Source: Choanephora cucurbitarum (Eukaryota; Mucoromycota; Mucoromycetes; Mucorales; Choanephoraceae). Taken from it: a stretch of 64,000 nucleotides of DNA. Positions within the stretch are counted from its first letter, which is position 1. Each line of letters opens with the position of its first letter. A program made the translations under genes and the position numbers. Below the pieces are notes generated by a model, which was not told the origin of the DNA, searched no databases, and was given only the letters and a program-made list of their open reading frames with translations. Shown in pieces: positions 10,355 to 22,825 of this stretch. The stretch is from assembly GCA_025331435.1 (NCBI GenBank), contig JAIWNI010000079.1, positions 1-64,000 of the forward strand, given 5' to 3'.

Positions 10355-12273
10355 ATAAAGCTACAATCTGTTTGCTGTATATTCACTTTGGTTTTTGTAG
10401 TCTGGAATTATTAGTAGAGTATATGCATTTAGAAAGTTTCTAAAATGCCTAACATGCACTGCTTCAATCATTGTTTATTGGTTCCTGAAATATTTATAAA
10501 GTCAGATATCTTTTCTTGGTATAACAAACGACCCATGTTTTGTAATGCAAAGACTTGAGCTTTATCCGTTTAAAAATATAACGGAACTTGATCTTTTGAG
10601 TCTCAAGAAAAGAGCTCGTGTAGAAAGCGCCGAGTCGAAGCGATGTTGTTCTTCGGAAAACGGAGCCTTTCCTGTAGCTTTAGTTACCTGCACTTGTTAG
10701 CTTTGAGCGCCGAACAAAAGAGAAATGAAAAGAACCTAGACAATCTCTATTGATGTCCTTTTTTTCATGCAAACACAAGACTCGAAAAGTCGATTTATGA
10801 TTTGACTGTACCAATAGCACAAGTAATGTGGCTATCTGTTTCCAGAATACCATAGCAAGTCTATATATTCAGTTTAAGAGTTGCTTCTTAAAAATAACAT
10901 GATAGTATAGCTTTTTCCTGAGTATAACGAAACCATAAGAAACAGAACCGTTTGTTTTTGCTTTAGTGAAAGTTCAAGCGGATCTAGTTTTAACATATTT
11001 TAACAATACACAATAAGCAGTTACCAAAACAGAGGCATGGTTTAACATAAGTCGCCTTAAATGCATGATTATATAGAGAGAATGTCTGGCTGTTGCAAAA
11101 ATACAGATGGTAAGACAAGAAATCTCTTGACAGAATATATAACATGATTAATATTCTTTTCAAAAAAAAGATGCTTGGAACAAAGTCAATTCTGATCTCT
11201 ACATAGAAGTGGAAGAAGAGAAGAGAAAGGACTGATCGAGACAGATCAGTAAGTGCTTTGTTCCTCCAAGATGTAATAGCGATTGATAGTTGTAATGCAT
11301 GACTCTACCAAATGACTATAGACAAACTACAAAGAAAAAGATGCCAACTATAGATACACTTGCTTTTAGCTATCACAATTTTATGAAAGTAAGACTTTTT
11401 TTTTCCTTTATTCTGCAAGAACAAATGACGACATGTTGCTATCAGAAACAACAAAGCGAGAAAGAAAGAGAAAATAACACTGGATTTGTTGGCAATCTAA
11501 CCATGTGGCGTCTCAAGTCAGAACTTGGAGTTTCAGTACATAATCCTAGTGCAAATCAGAAAAAGAAATGACTTCATCAAGCAACCAAGGTGGATGTGTT
11601 CCGAGCAAATAACAGGTGCCATAGAACAGCAGTTGCCCACAGAGAAATCTTTCACTCGACATGTGTTTATCAAAGAAATCATTATGAAATCTGTTTTGAA
11701 TGATCTTTCTTCAGAGATAGATAGTCCTTGGATAAAGTTGAAGCAGTCATGCATTCGAGAAGTAGTGTCTCAAGCCAAGTGATCAGCGTACAACTGACAC
11801 GAACAGTTCTGTTCTGGAAATCAAGGCCATTTCACCTCCGACATCGGAGTGTGTAAGTTAAAAGTCTATTGTACTAGGTACACAGGGCACAAAAATCCAG
11901 TTACCGTGGCCGTAGTAGTAGAAGAAAAAAAAAAATAAAGAAAAGAAAAAAGAAAAGGGCCATTCTACTTTACAGGTTCCCTTTACAACAGGCTGGACAA
12001 GTGATTCAGTTTTAACTTCTTATTTAGCCATACACTAATATCATTTCATATTACTTTTCTTACAAAAAAAAAAGAGACAGAAAGAAAGCGCGGATTAAAA
12101 GCCTGGTCTTCGTTCTATGCTGCAACACTATTTCGGGAAATGGTGTAGTCTCTTTTATAAATCTATTTTTGTGCAATGATTGTTAACAAGACCGTTCAAC
12201 ACATTAAATGCATAGAAAACTTATAGGATCATGTGAGCTGTAATTTTTATTTATTTATTACGCTTTTCTCTTT

Positions 12274-12304
<31 letters not shown>

Positions 12305-12441
12305 CTTTTTCTTTCTTTTCTTCTTTTTTCTTAGCTATCTCCAACATACCCATATATATATTATACATATATATAACTTACTGTGTATATATATAGTCTA
12401 TATACATACCGTATTCAACCACTCTCCTCCTTCTTTTCAAT
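10355..12441. other. intergenic, no supported gene
   Basis: About 2.1 kb. It holds a 51-codon ORF from 10545, a possible two-exon 30-residue peptide from 11082, a 7-bp-arm hairpin actgatc/gatcagt near 11229, a palindrome ctccgacatcggag near 11838, a long CT tract (about 12270-12335) and a TA-rich stretch (12350-12410) before the next gene. None of the small ORFs has recognisable features. Confidence 0.5.
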
Positions 12442-14119
12442 ATGGTATGTAGCAAGTCTACTTTGTATTCTACTTGGTACCTGAACTTTCATAATAGCTT
12501 ACAGCCCCTTATGTGCACTTAAACTCTAAGAAACAACATGGAGAACTAGGAAGAGCAAGCACTGATGATTTAAGCAGTAACCATGGAGGCATGTCTGTTG
12601 TCCATAGCAACAGTGACAGCGTGGTCTCTATGGTTGACTACACCAACTTGTACATAAAAAATTTGGACCCAGAAGTGACAAGCTACGATCTCTTCAAGAG
12701 TTTTAAAGATTATGGTCGAATTATATCAGCACGAGTGATGAGAGACACAATGACATCGATCTCCAAGGGGTATGGCTTTGTCAGTTTCAGCACGATGGAA
12801 GAAGCAAATGAGGCTCAACAACATATGAACGGTGCCCTTATCAACTCTAAACATATCGTTGTCACCTTTCATACTCATAAAAAGCCAGCCAATTCCACCA
12901 AAGTAAAGAACGCAAATCATCATCAACGCCTTCCTCAGCAACAACATGTCGTTGACTACATGAACCTGTCTCCTCCTACGACTGCCTCCAGTAGTAACAA
13001 CAATACAGTCAGTATGTATCCTATCTACAATTCGCAACCTTCTCCTCCATACAGTCACCATCGACAGAATGGTACCATGTTTCCTCCACACGAGTCTTAT
13101 ATACCCGCAAAGGTAACTAAATATATATAAATTAGGCTATGACAAACAAACAAAAAGCAAAGTTTTTGTTCTATAGCTTTCTTATCATTTTGATGTTTTT
13201 TTTGTTAAAAAAATTTTTTTTATACAAAATGATAGTCAAATATACCACCACCACCTACCAATTCGATGGCTACAGCTATGACACCACATCATCATTATGC
13301 TCAAAATCCATGGAATGAAACAGGATTCTGGATGCACCCTAATGCCAGTAACACTAGTAGTGTAAAAGAACTTTCTCCCTTCCATTATCATCACCTACCA
13401 TCGATGCATGCACCCAACATTTCACAAGTACAAACACAAACAACAAGTGCATCCGCTTTGGTGTCACCTTCTACCGATTGCGCCAGTCCACCGTTGATAG
13501 ATTTAGGCCATCCTTATTACAGTGATAATGCCTCTACATTGCCCAGTCAGATTCAGATTCAAAAGATCAGAGATGCTGTCTCTGCTCAACTGAAAGAAGA
13601 TCAACAAAAAGACTTGAATGATCTGGTGGATCTGATACAGTCTCTCAAGAAGAGAGATCTCTCTCTTTGTTTGTTTAATCCTATGTTTTTGAAACAAAAG
13701 ATTGAAGAAGCTTATGAGGCACTCTATCTATTTCAAAATCCGCCTCAGTCAGCCACTCCAGTCACCAGTAACAAGATGGCTTCTTTGTTGGATGAAAGTA
13801 ACAGTAAAATGAATTTATCGGCAGAACAGATTCAGGCTGCATCTTTCATCTTGAGTTCATTGGAAGGCATGACATTAAACAAGAAGAAGCGAGTCTTTGG
13901 AGATATCTTTTTCCCTTTTGTTCGAGTAAGTTGAGTGATGAATCTGTCTACAACCACTAATCTCATACTACATAGGCTACAGGTGTCAAACATGCACCTA
14001 AAGTGACCATTCGCTTATTAGACACAGTGCCCTTAGAAGAATTAGCTTACAATATGTATGATAAGCCAGAGTTAACTAGAAAGGCTCAATATATCTACAA
14101 CGAACTCTATAGCAAATAA
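12442..14119 (+). CDS. RNA-binding protein with one RRM and two MLLE (PABC)-like domains
   Basis: Exons: 12442-12444 (only the ATG), 12498-13112, 13236-13925, 13976-14119; 483 residues. The RRM (about residues 51-125) has RNP2 LYIKNL and RNP1 KGYGFVSF. A long His/Pro/Ser-rich linker follows. A first MLLE-like helical domain lies at about 308-372 (DLNDLVDLIQSLKKRDLSLC). The C-terminal MLLE at about 402-483 contains KVTIRLLDTVPLEELAYNM, matching the KITGMLLE helix of poly(A)-binding protein. MLLE domains bind PAM2 peptides. RRM plus several MLLE domains recalls Ustilago Rrm4, which carries mRNA on endosomes; PABP itself has four RRMs and one MLLE. A role in mRNA transport is inferred. If the ATG-only exon is wrong, an internal Met near 12591 is the fallback start. 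Confidence 0.75.
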
Positions 14120-14342
14120 GCTATCCCCCTCTCTCTCTCTTCTTTCCTTTATATTATCTATATGCTTTCTTTCATTTCTTACTTATGAATCTCACTTATT
14201 ATTATTATTATTATTAACCCAATCTTTTACCTATCTAAATAAACCCTATCTCTCTCTCTCTTTTTCTCATAACCATCTATGCATTTCTGTGTGTGTGTGA
14301 AGGATCATGTCAGGGTTTATTGTTACAAAATGGGATTTCTTT

Positions 14343-14665
14343 CTATTGAGCCGTTGTCTTTTCTTTCAGATCAGCCGGTGGTTCTTCCATCTCTTTCCAG
14401 ATCTGTTCCATCTTCTTTCTCTTTGCCTTTGTCTTTTCTTTATTGACTGCACGCTGAGCAAGGAACTAGAAGAGTAGGGTGAGATGACTGAAGGATCTCT
14501 CATTTAAAAGATTACCTCTCTCTGTAAACAGTCATCCACTGCTCTTTTAGCAGCATTACAAGTACCAATAAACTTATTGAATGTACCTGCACGATGACAT
14601 TCTTCTAATGCTTGAATGACACCATCACAACCTTCATTCTTATGAGCCTCTAATTGTGGATGCAT
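14343..14665 (-). CDS. CMC2: COX assembly mitochondrial protein 2 (CMC2-like, twin CX9C)
   Basis: Exons 14516-14665 and 14343-14465; 90 residues. It begins MHPQLEAHKNEGC, the standard CMC2 N-terminus. It has two CX9C pairs (C-DGVIQALEE-C and C-NAAKRAVDD-C) that form the coiled-coil helix-hairpin imported into the mitochondrial intermembrane space by Mia40. A basic tail follows (KTKAKRKK). CMC2 helps assemble cytochrome c oxidase. Its 3' end faces the RRM-MLLE gene tail-to-tail with about 220 bp of CT-rich sequence between them. Confidence 0.9.
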
Positions 14666-14752
14666 AGTATAAAATAATAAAAAAAAAGATACCCTGTTGC
14701 AAAAAAAAAAGTTACAATTTTTTTACGCCTGATTTTTTTTTCTGTGTTTTAA

Positions 14753-15719
14753 TCAAATTTGCATTATCAATGAATTAGATAATTGATATTCTTGTTTCTG
14801 ATGATCTGAATAAATCTGATATTCTAATAAAATAGGCAGGAAGCGCCAAAGAGAAAATTCAGGCCAATAACAGTCGACAAACTGAATTTGGCATTGATCG
14901 CTTGCTTGCCATAACATAAAATCGCTTAGACGAACTTCTCCCGAGGTTCTTACCAAGATATCCATAGGTGGACAATCTGCTGTAAACAAATGGTCTTCAA
15001 TTGTCTTTGCATTGATTTCTCTATAGACAAAATAAGTTAGTTGTTTTTTGATCTGGAACATTTGTCTGTTTTACTGTACTCTAAACGTAATTTCCCTTGT
15101 TCAACAAGTGTAGCTGTCTGTTGAATGGCTGTTGTCATTTCATCGCGTGAAGTATAAGGACAACACACATTAAAGATACGCCTAACTTGAGTGAGTATTT
15201 AGGTCGATGATGCATCTCATCTTACTTTTTGTTCTGTCTCGTCTTTTCCATGACATTGTTTGCAAGATCATGTACATGATCAGGTAAGAGATCAAGGTTG
15301 CCAACAAAACGTACACTGATCTCATACTTTTCTACAAGGGCACTACAGAACAAACAAAGGGTTAATGGTAGTCCAGGCAACACAAGGCACGCATCTCACT
15401 TTTTTTCACAGAATCCATCAAAGGCATCACAGATGAGTTGCATCAGATAGTCTACTTCATCTTTCGATCGCTTAAAGTTCTCTAGACTAAAGGCATAGAC
15501 TGAAACTGCTTCAATACCCAACTGCATGCATAGATCGAGTACTTTCTCTAGTTGTCGAAAGCCCTGATAGTGACCATATTGAGTAGAACTAGCACCATGC
15601 TTTTTGGCAAAACGTCGGTTACCATCTAAAATAAAGCCTACATGGCGTGGAATTCTTCCTTTGCGTAAGATAGATACAGTCAATTGTTCAAGGTAGTTTT
15701 GGCACAAAGACAAGATCAT
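14753..15719 (-). CDS. RER2: cis-prenyltransferase / dehydrodolichyl diphosphate synthase (RER2/DHDDS-like)
   Basis: Exons 15400-15719, 15226-15342, 15080-15181, 14753-15020; 268 residues. The HVGFILDGNRRFAKK motif carries the catalytic Asp and phosphate-binding Arg residues, followed by GF-QLEKVLDLC and VYAFSLENFKRS. The C-terminal half has the substrate-binding motif DILVRTSGEVRLSDFMLWQ and CYWPEFSLW. The enzyme extends farnesyl diphosphate with isopentenyl units to make the dolichol precursor for glycosylation at the ER. It works with a NUS1-type partner in most eukaryotes. One intron is only 44 nt. The start is the first Met of the open exon. Confidence 0.92.
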
Positions 15720-17307
15720 TTCTTTTTTGGAGTAGAAAGACAGAAAAGAAGAAAAGAGAGAGAAGAATTCAACAGAACAGAGTCAAAATATGAAGAGTTA
15801 AGGTATGTATTATCCAATCAAAATAGGACAACCACCCTTATAAGTAACATATGTTTATTTTCATTTTCATTTGTTTTATAATAAAATAAAAAGCTATCAG
15901 ACTTGTAGCTCCTTCCGTGCCGTGTTCTTGGAATATAGAACAGGCGAGATCATCAACTGACCAGAGTCGCTCAGAGAGCAACAATAGCCACACTTCACTC
16001 AATAGAAGGTCTACTGAAAATCATCGACTAGCTTTGGGATTGTATCTAGTTTAGAAAACCTAGAATTGAAACATACTGCATACAGATCCTGTAGAGTACG
16101 GTCACTAAAGAAAAAAACGAATTTGCTTACTTTGGGTGCCTTTTTATACTTTCTCAAGAGTTGAAAAAATTTTTTTTTCTTATATTGAGTTACAGCAACA
16201 GAGTCACAATTCAGGTTCAGATAGTTCATCCAATCATTTGTTCTCTTATCTATTTAGAAGAAGCAATTCAAAAGAAAAGAAAAGGAAACAGAGTATGAAT
16301 GCTATAGTCTTTAGGATTAGTCTCGAGACATATTGCATTTCTGAAATGGTAGTGTAGACTTGTCTTAGCCCCTCCTTTATTTTTATAGAATTATCGGAAC
16401 AAAATTCAACCGTAAAAGAAAAAAAATTTTCTCGAAAAAAAAAAGTGCACACCCAGGACACCCAGGATGCACATATTTCACGCTATTCTAGCGTAGATTT
16501 AAGCTGGCAAAATTTCAAAATAAGACGCTAGAATAGCGTTGACGAGCGCCCTCCAGCCGCCCTCCCGCCCTCCAGCATCCCTCCATTTTTTCTTCCTCCC
16601 CTCAAATTCTATCACCCTTTTGATCATAACCTTAGCTTATAATAAAGAACGCGTTCTTATAGACAAAAAAAAAAGAAAAGAAATAGTTGAGCATCTTTGC
16701 CAAAGTACTAATTGATGAAAAAAAAAAGTGCTTTATTACAAGAGAGAGTGAGAGAGAGAAAAGCATATATTATGTGATTATGCTCAAAGTTGACTAACAT
16801 TAACCTTGAACAACAAGACCTAGTCATTCACATTTATAGGTGAAGCTAAACCTTTACTTCAGGGATATTTTCTTATGTGATGATGGAATGTAAATCTTAT
16901 GCAAAAAGGAAATCATTTCAATCTTCAATCAGGAATATATCAGGCAAGATATCCGTGGTAGACATCACTCTGATCATCTATCAATACATCACCCATGCCT
17001 TTACCCGACATAAAAAAATAAAATAAAGAGAGAGAGAAATTGGCTGTGTCATGGTGAATTCATTCCTCAAGCAAGTTTTCTCTCTCTTTAGTCTATCATG
17101 AAAAGGAAACTTATGGACACGCGTTTCGTTATAATTCAATCTTTATTTCATCATCTACAAAAGCATCATTCAAGTTGATTTATTTGTCTAGGACTGAACA
17201 AAGACTGGTTTAAACATGAAGTCATCCCACTGATTCTACTTTGAAGACATTGAAATAAAAAGAGAAACAACCTCTTTTTCTTACTTTCTTACAAGCAATC
17301 ATCCAAT
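15720..17307. other. intergenic, no supported gene
   Basis: About 1.6 kb. Around 16011-16229 (minus) there are weak intron-like borders and a 72-codon ORF that I cannot assign. A compact inverted repeat sits at 16480-16539 (listed separately), followed by a short C-rich stretch with repeated ccctcc units (16545-16600), the most GC-rich piece of this interval. The 150 bp before 17308 look like a promoter and leader for the catalase gene. Confidence 0.45.
16480..16539. repeat. inverted repeat whose arms are themselves palindromes
   Basis: acgctattctagcgt (16480-16494) and its exact reverse complement acgctagaatagcgt (16525-16539) are separated by 30 bp. Each arm is also a 6-bp-arm palindrome (acgcta/tagcgt). 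The DNA can therefore form one long hairpin or two small ones. No ORF is present. It could be a protein-binding site or the tip of a small mobile element. Confidence 0.6.
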
Positions 17308-19869
17308 ATGAGGTGTAAGAGAGGTTTATCGCTTACTGGCCTGTTGGCCTTCTTTATTGCTATTGTTCCAACCTATCAAGATACACGTCCATTGCCTGTT
17401 CAAGAGGCAGTCAGAGTAGATGCTGGTACTACAGTGACAACCATGTTTGGTCAAAAAGTAAACGACACAGACAGTTTGATCATTGGAGAGCGAGGTCCTA
17501 CTCTATTAGAAGATTTCATCCTTCGTGAAAAAGTCATGCATTTCGGTATGTGTTAACCTATCTACAAGGTCATGATCTAGACTTACTTAACCTTTTATAA
17601 AATAGATCATGAACGGTAAAAAAAAAAGAGACACTCTACTTGATAACACAGCGTCTCATGTATTCTTTTGATAGTATTCCTGAACGTGCAGTTCATGCTC
17701 GTGGATTTGGTGTCTATGGCGAATTTGAATCGTATGCAGACTGGTCTAATTTGACAGCAGCTCATTTCCTTCGTACAGACCAAAAGACACCTGTCTTTGT
17801 TCGCTTCTCTACCGTGCTTGGTTCTCGTGGTTCTCCTGATACAGTACGTGATGTACGTGGATTTGCTACTCGTTTCTATACTCAAGAAGGCAACTTTGAT
17901 CTTGGTAAGGTCAACAGAAGATAGCAACTGACAGAGATTAATTATCTTATAGTGGGTAATATCATTGCACCCTTCTTTGTGCAAGGTAAGTTACACTAAA
18001 GATGCAACAGATTCAACTCATATCATGCATAGATGGCATCAAATTCCTTGATATCATTCATGCTACCAAGCCTGAGCCTGATCGAGAAATTCCTCAAGCC
18101 TCTACTGCTCACTGTACATCGTATGATTTCTTTTCACAGCATACTGAAACAATTCATACCTTAATGTGGGTTCTTTCTGGTCGTGGTATCATCCGAAGTT
18201 TCCGTCAAGTAGAAGGCTTTGGTGTGAATTCGTAAGTGATTGACTGTCTTCTCAATCTCTTTTACCTTTAACAATCAGATAGATTTCGTCTGATTCGAGA
18301 AGATGGGAAATCTGTCTTTGTCAAGTTTGTATGGAAACCATTGCAGGGTCTCTCTAATCTTGTTTGGGTATGTTTAATAAATGTGTATAAGATACACTAC
18401 TTAGTTTGTCTTTAGGATGAAGCTCAAAAGATAGCTGGTAAAGATCCTGACTTCCATCGTCGTGATATGTATGAAGCCATTGATCGAGGTGATTTCCCTC
18501 AGTATGAATTCGGTGTTCAGATTGTACCTGAAGAAGACCAATTCAAGTATCCTTTTGATCTACTGGATGCCAGTAAAATCATTCCTGAATCCCTTGTGCC
18601 TGTAACACGATTAGGCAAGATGACCTTGAATCGTAATGTAGATAACTTCTTTTCGGAAACTGAACAAGTCACTTTTCATATGGGTCATGTTGTCAGAGGT
18701 AAACAAGAATATAAAATAAGATGGGGAATCACTCATCTGTTGTCATAGGGATCGGATTTACCAATGATCCTTTGCTTCATGGCCGTTTATTTAGTTACCT
18801 AGATACTCAATTGAACCGTATGAACTCCAAGAATTTCATGCAGTTACCTATCAACCGTCCTATCGTGCCTGTCCATAATAACTTTCGAGATGGCTTTATG
18901 CAGCCTGTTGTCTTCCAGGGCAAAGTCAATTACTATCCAAACACAATGCAAGACAATACACCCCAAGTAGCTTCACCTCAAACAGACGGCTATATTGATT
19001 ACCCTGAATATGTCAATGGATCAAAAGGTCGAGGCAAATACGGTAAATTTGCAGATCATTTCTCACAGGCTCAGTTGTTCTATAATAGCCTGACAACACC
19101 TGAACAACAGCAAGTGGTGGATGCTGCTCGCTTTGAACTGGGTCGATGTAGCAATATGACCATCCGTCAGAATATGGTACAAGTCTTTAATCGAGTTGAC
19201 AACAATATGGCTACACGTATTGCATTTGGTGTAGGTGTTCCTTTACCTGAACAGATAGAAGAGAATCAGAACAAGACAGATCATGCTCTCTCTATCGAGA
19301 ACTATCCTTGTCCAAAGGATATCAAGACAAAGCGAGTGGCTATCTTGACAGTGCCTGGTATTGATGCACAAGAGGCCAAGACGATGTTTGATATACTCCA
19401 TCGTAAAGGTGCTTATGTGGATATGATTGGTTTAAAGCAAGGTGAACAACAGAATGGACTCTGGGCCAACCATACCTATCTCACTACTTCCTCTGTCCTG
19501 TATGATGGATTCTATGTACCCTCAGGGGATGTTCAAGCCTTCTATCTCTTGTCCAATAACATATCTGCCTTCCCTTACCAAGAACCACTTGTGTATCTCT
19601 TAGATGCCTTTCGCCATGGAAAGCCTATTGCAGCCTCTGGACATGGCTCTCTCTTGCTCAAGGCTTCAGGTATTCCCCTTTCAGTCATGACACTCAGTCA
19701 TGAACAACAAAAGGATCTTGGTCTGTTTGTGGTTGATGGTATAGCTGACTTTGACAAGTTTGGTGATGAACTTGAGAAGGGCTTAAGAAGACAGCGTTAT
19801 TGGAATCGTTTACCTTTAGATCCCAATGCTAAACAATCACCTACACTGAGTCAACCTTGTTCTGAATAA
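17308..19869 (+). CDS. large-subunit catalase, secreted type (catalase 1)
   Basis: Eight exons: 17308-17545, 17606-17615, 17675-17904, 17953-17985, 18033-18231, 18283-18367, 18416-18698, 18749-19869; 732 residues. An N-terminal hydrophobic stretch ([13 protein letters not shown]) looks like a signal peptide. Exon 2 is only 10 nt and completes the DHER sequence leading to the catalytic-His motif HARG. Other marks are [28 protein letters not shown], and the heme-ligand Tyr region [12 protein letters not shown]. The long C-terminal part is the DJ-1/PfpI-like domain of clade 2 catalases ([19 protein letters not shown]). The enzyme breaks down hydrogen peroxide. It shares the CATALASE 2 intron at the HFD codon but has many more introns. 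Confidence 0.95.
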
Positions 19870-19992
19870 TCAACAACTTTATTTGCTTCTATTGCTTTAA
19901 GAAAAAAAAATTAAAAAAAAAGAAAAATTTCCCCGAAATTGAAACAAACATGAATAAATAATAATAAAAATAAAATAAAATAAAAAAAGCCC

Positions 19993-20307
19993 CTATGCTG
20001 CTTTTTGCTTCATTTGGACTAAGATAGAGGCTGCTTCTAACATTTGAACTTGTTGATGTTTTGTTAATAGAAATTTAGAGGTAAATTCCCATTGCTCAGA
20101 ATGTTCCCACTGATGCTTGAAAAGACAATTTGAGCTTTTGTATGTTTTACCACAGGTATCGCAACGATACATTGTGGGTGATTTCTCTATTGTATAGTCT
20201 TCTTCTTCTTCATAAGTATTTGTTGGGGAAAAGGGTATATTTTGATGTTGTGTGTCATGATGATTGTATGGGGTATGTTGATAATGAAATGCTGTTGTTG
20301 ATGCCAT
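19993..20307 (-). CDS. small C2H2 zinc-finger protein
   Basis: Single exon, 104 residues. A His/Tyr/Asn-rich and then acidic N-terminus (EEEEDYTIEKSP) precedes one clear C2H2 finger, YRCDTCGKTYKSSNCLFKHQWEH. It is followed by EFTSKFLLTKHQQVQMLEAASILVQM, a helical tail. One finger plus a conserved tail suggests a DNA-binding or adaptor protein, but no family name can be given with confidence. It lies tail-to-tail with catalase 1, about 120 bp away, across an A-rich stretch. Confidence 0.75.
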   Translation of the reverse strand: MASTTAFHYQHTPYNHHDTQHQNIPFSPTNTYEEEEDYTIEKSPTMYRCDTCGKTYKSSNCLFKHQWEHSEQWEFTSKFLLTKHQQVQMLEAASILVQMKQKAA

Positions 20308-22825
20308 GTTTCTTTAGTAGTATAAGAAAAAAAAAAAAGTATATGTACAGAAAAAAAAAGCTTTTTTTTTTTTGAGAAAAGTGCGCTATTTAAAAACAAG
20401 TCTATTGAAACTCAGCAGATCATAAATTCAAATGACCAGCAGAATCAAGACTGTCACAGAATTTAATGAGGGGGAGGAAAAATCAATCTATGCAAAAGAT
20501 TTCAACAAGTGGGAATGGTTTCAGCAAAAGTAATAACAGATAAACAGTATACGTGTATGACTGTCTTTAAGGCAGAAGTATTATCTATCTCACTCATCTA
20601 TTCAATGTATTTTCCAATTTGCATAAATTATGTAAATAGCGTATTCAAGTTGATCTTGCTCGGTTTCTACTTCATGCTTGCGAATAAACGATGCCATAAA
20701 AGAGCTTTGCCGCGCTAGATACTTTGAAACCAGTTGAAAATATTATCCAAAAAGTATTTATCAGCCAAAAAAGAAAAAAGCAGGCTCAACCGATGAGACA
20801 CGTAAAGACAGAGGAATGCTTACAGCACGGCTTGTCAAGAAGACACGCTTACGAAGTATAACAGTATGAACACGGACAAAAATCAACACAGTTATCGCTT
20901 TCTTTCACACTATACTTGACATTGCTGGTACAAAAAGTTCTAGGAGCCAAAAGATAATAAATTAAATAGTGTGATACGTATTTCATTGTCTATCCTTCTA
21001 ACCATGAAGCAAGCAATGTCAGGTTGATTTCATTTACTTTCAATCTTTTCTTTTCTTCAGCAGTGATCAGTTTTGCTTCTCAAAAGTCACTAAAATCTTT
21101 GGGCTGCTTTGACAGCAGTCTATCTTTTTCAATACGTTGTGATTAATTGCACGATTTGAATGAACTTATAGGTAATGCAGAAAAAGAGCTGTTGATTTCT
21201 ATTGTTCTGTCTGTGCCACCTATCATCTGAGTAGAACTACCTTAGTTGCACAATTGACTTTGACAATCAAGAAGGCCGCTCTAGTGACGAACAAAGACAA
21301 GCTATGTTCTAGAAAGGTATGATAGATTTGATGTATTGCAACTCTTACTCTCCCAGATTCTGTTAGAAGAAAGAAGGTGCAACCCACATTTCTCTTATTC
21401 TACCGCTTCCCACCAGAGTCTCAAATGAAGAAAACTAGATGCTTTGTTCACTGGACAGCATCTAGGCTTGATTCATTCCCATCTGTTTGGCTCTGCCGCT
21501 CGTCAAGCAAACACGAACAAAGATATGCAATCAATTATCAATCTATCAGTAGCAACAAAAAACGTTGCATTCATAGTGATAAACATAAGAAGAAGCGAAA
21601 AAGTGAGGAGAAGAATAAAGAAAACAAGCAATTTAGCAAGGCGCTCAAATTTCTCAAAAACAAATTGGAAGGAGCGAACAAAGAATGGCTTTCTTTTAAA
21701 ACAAAAGAGTAGTTTGGTAAGATAAAATTTCAGTTTTATTCATCAAAAGCATCATGTAGCCTTCTGTTGTTTCTTCAACAGACAACTTGGGCAAAAACGT
21801 CGTTAATGAGGCAAATGATGATCTGGTAGTTACAGAACCTTTGATTCTTGCTTTCAAATACCAAACCTAATACTCTTTTATAATTTAAATCTTTAAAGAT
21901 GAAAAAGATAGACTTGTCTGAAGCTTTTCGTTCTCATTTGATAGCTTTACAATCAGCATACAAACGCCTTCTGTTGACGTCAAATGGCGTTATTGCTGAA
22001 GATGACGTAAAGCGAGGTCGGATAGTGTACAGAGCATGACATCTTGGTTCTGAAGCTGATCCTTGGAGAGTTCAGATCATACGTCCCTACTGAGCAAGAC
22101 TGTTTCAAGGTCTCTATTTGTTGGCGAATACTGAAAGAAATTTGATCGTTGTAAATGAAAAAGCGAGCTAACATTTCGAGAATAGAAGAAATCAAGCACG
22201 CAGATGTCTAAACAAGCTGGTAGACAACGCAAGAAGAATAAGGATTTTTGGAGGAGGGAGCGCCTATATCTATTGTTATACATTATGTAACTTTGAAAAA
22301 TCAGATGAATTGTATTGCTTCAATAGATTGGAAACATTTAGTATAGTTTGTTGTAGATAGAGCAACTGGTGTAAGTAATAGAGTGAAAGGGCATTGCAGA
22401 TATGGTGAAAAAAGACATAGTATGTATTGCCAATGAGCATATGGCTTCTCGAATGCGTCTTTATTGTTTTCGGATATTGGAATTTCTGCTGTTCGTAAAA
22501 GAGAAAGAACACATACATTCGATAGTCTGATATGTGTCAAGCAAGATTGTACCTCTGTAAAGTGTAGTAGAGCAACAAAAGGCAAGAGTCGCTTTATCTT
22601 TGCTTGTAATCGATTATCTATTGTTGCAAACAAAGAAAATTGCATAAACATACAATTTACTTGAGTTTGTTTCCAGTAGAAAAAGAGAGCCGCATACTAT
22701 GCGCATAAAGAAGCAATAGATCAAACAAGAATCTGACTCAATTTCATAGAAATAGAGAAACAAATGTTAAGATAAGCGCAACTTTGCAGTGAGAACGGTG
22801 AGTTTTTATTGCTTTTAAATACAAC
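20308..22825. other. gene-poor stretch, no supported gene
   Basis: About 2.5 kb of AT-rich DNA on the promoter side of the C2H2 gene. Overlapping ORFs of 66-116 codons (21377-21725 plus strand, 22276-22651 minus strand and others) carry low-complexity Lys/Ser-rich or Leu-rich peptides and no family motifs. I see no convincing splice structure. It probably consists of decayed mobile DNA, like the flanking interval on the right. Confidence 0.45.

Noticed and set aside
11082..11236. Two-exon 30-residue Cys-containing peptide
   Set aside because: Too short and without known relatives. Splice signals alone are weak evidence here.
16011..16229. Small minus-strand gene ending KLDTIPKLVDDFQ
   Set aside because: A few intron-like borders, but no start exon that fits and no recognised family.
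22276..22664. Overlapping ORFs of 66-116 codons on both strands
   Set aside because: They overlap each other, have no motifs and lie in a gene-poor, transposon-rich stretch.
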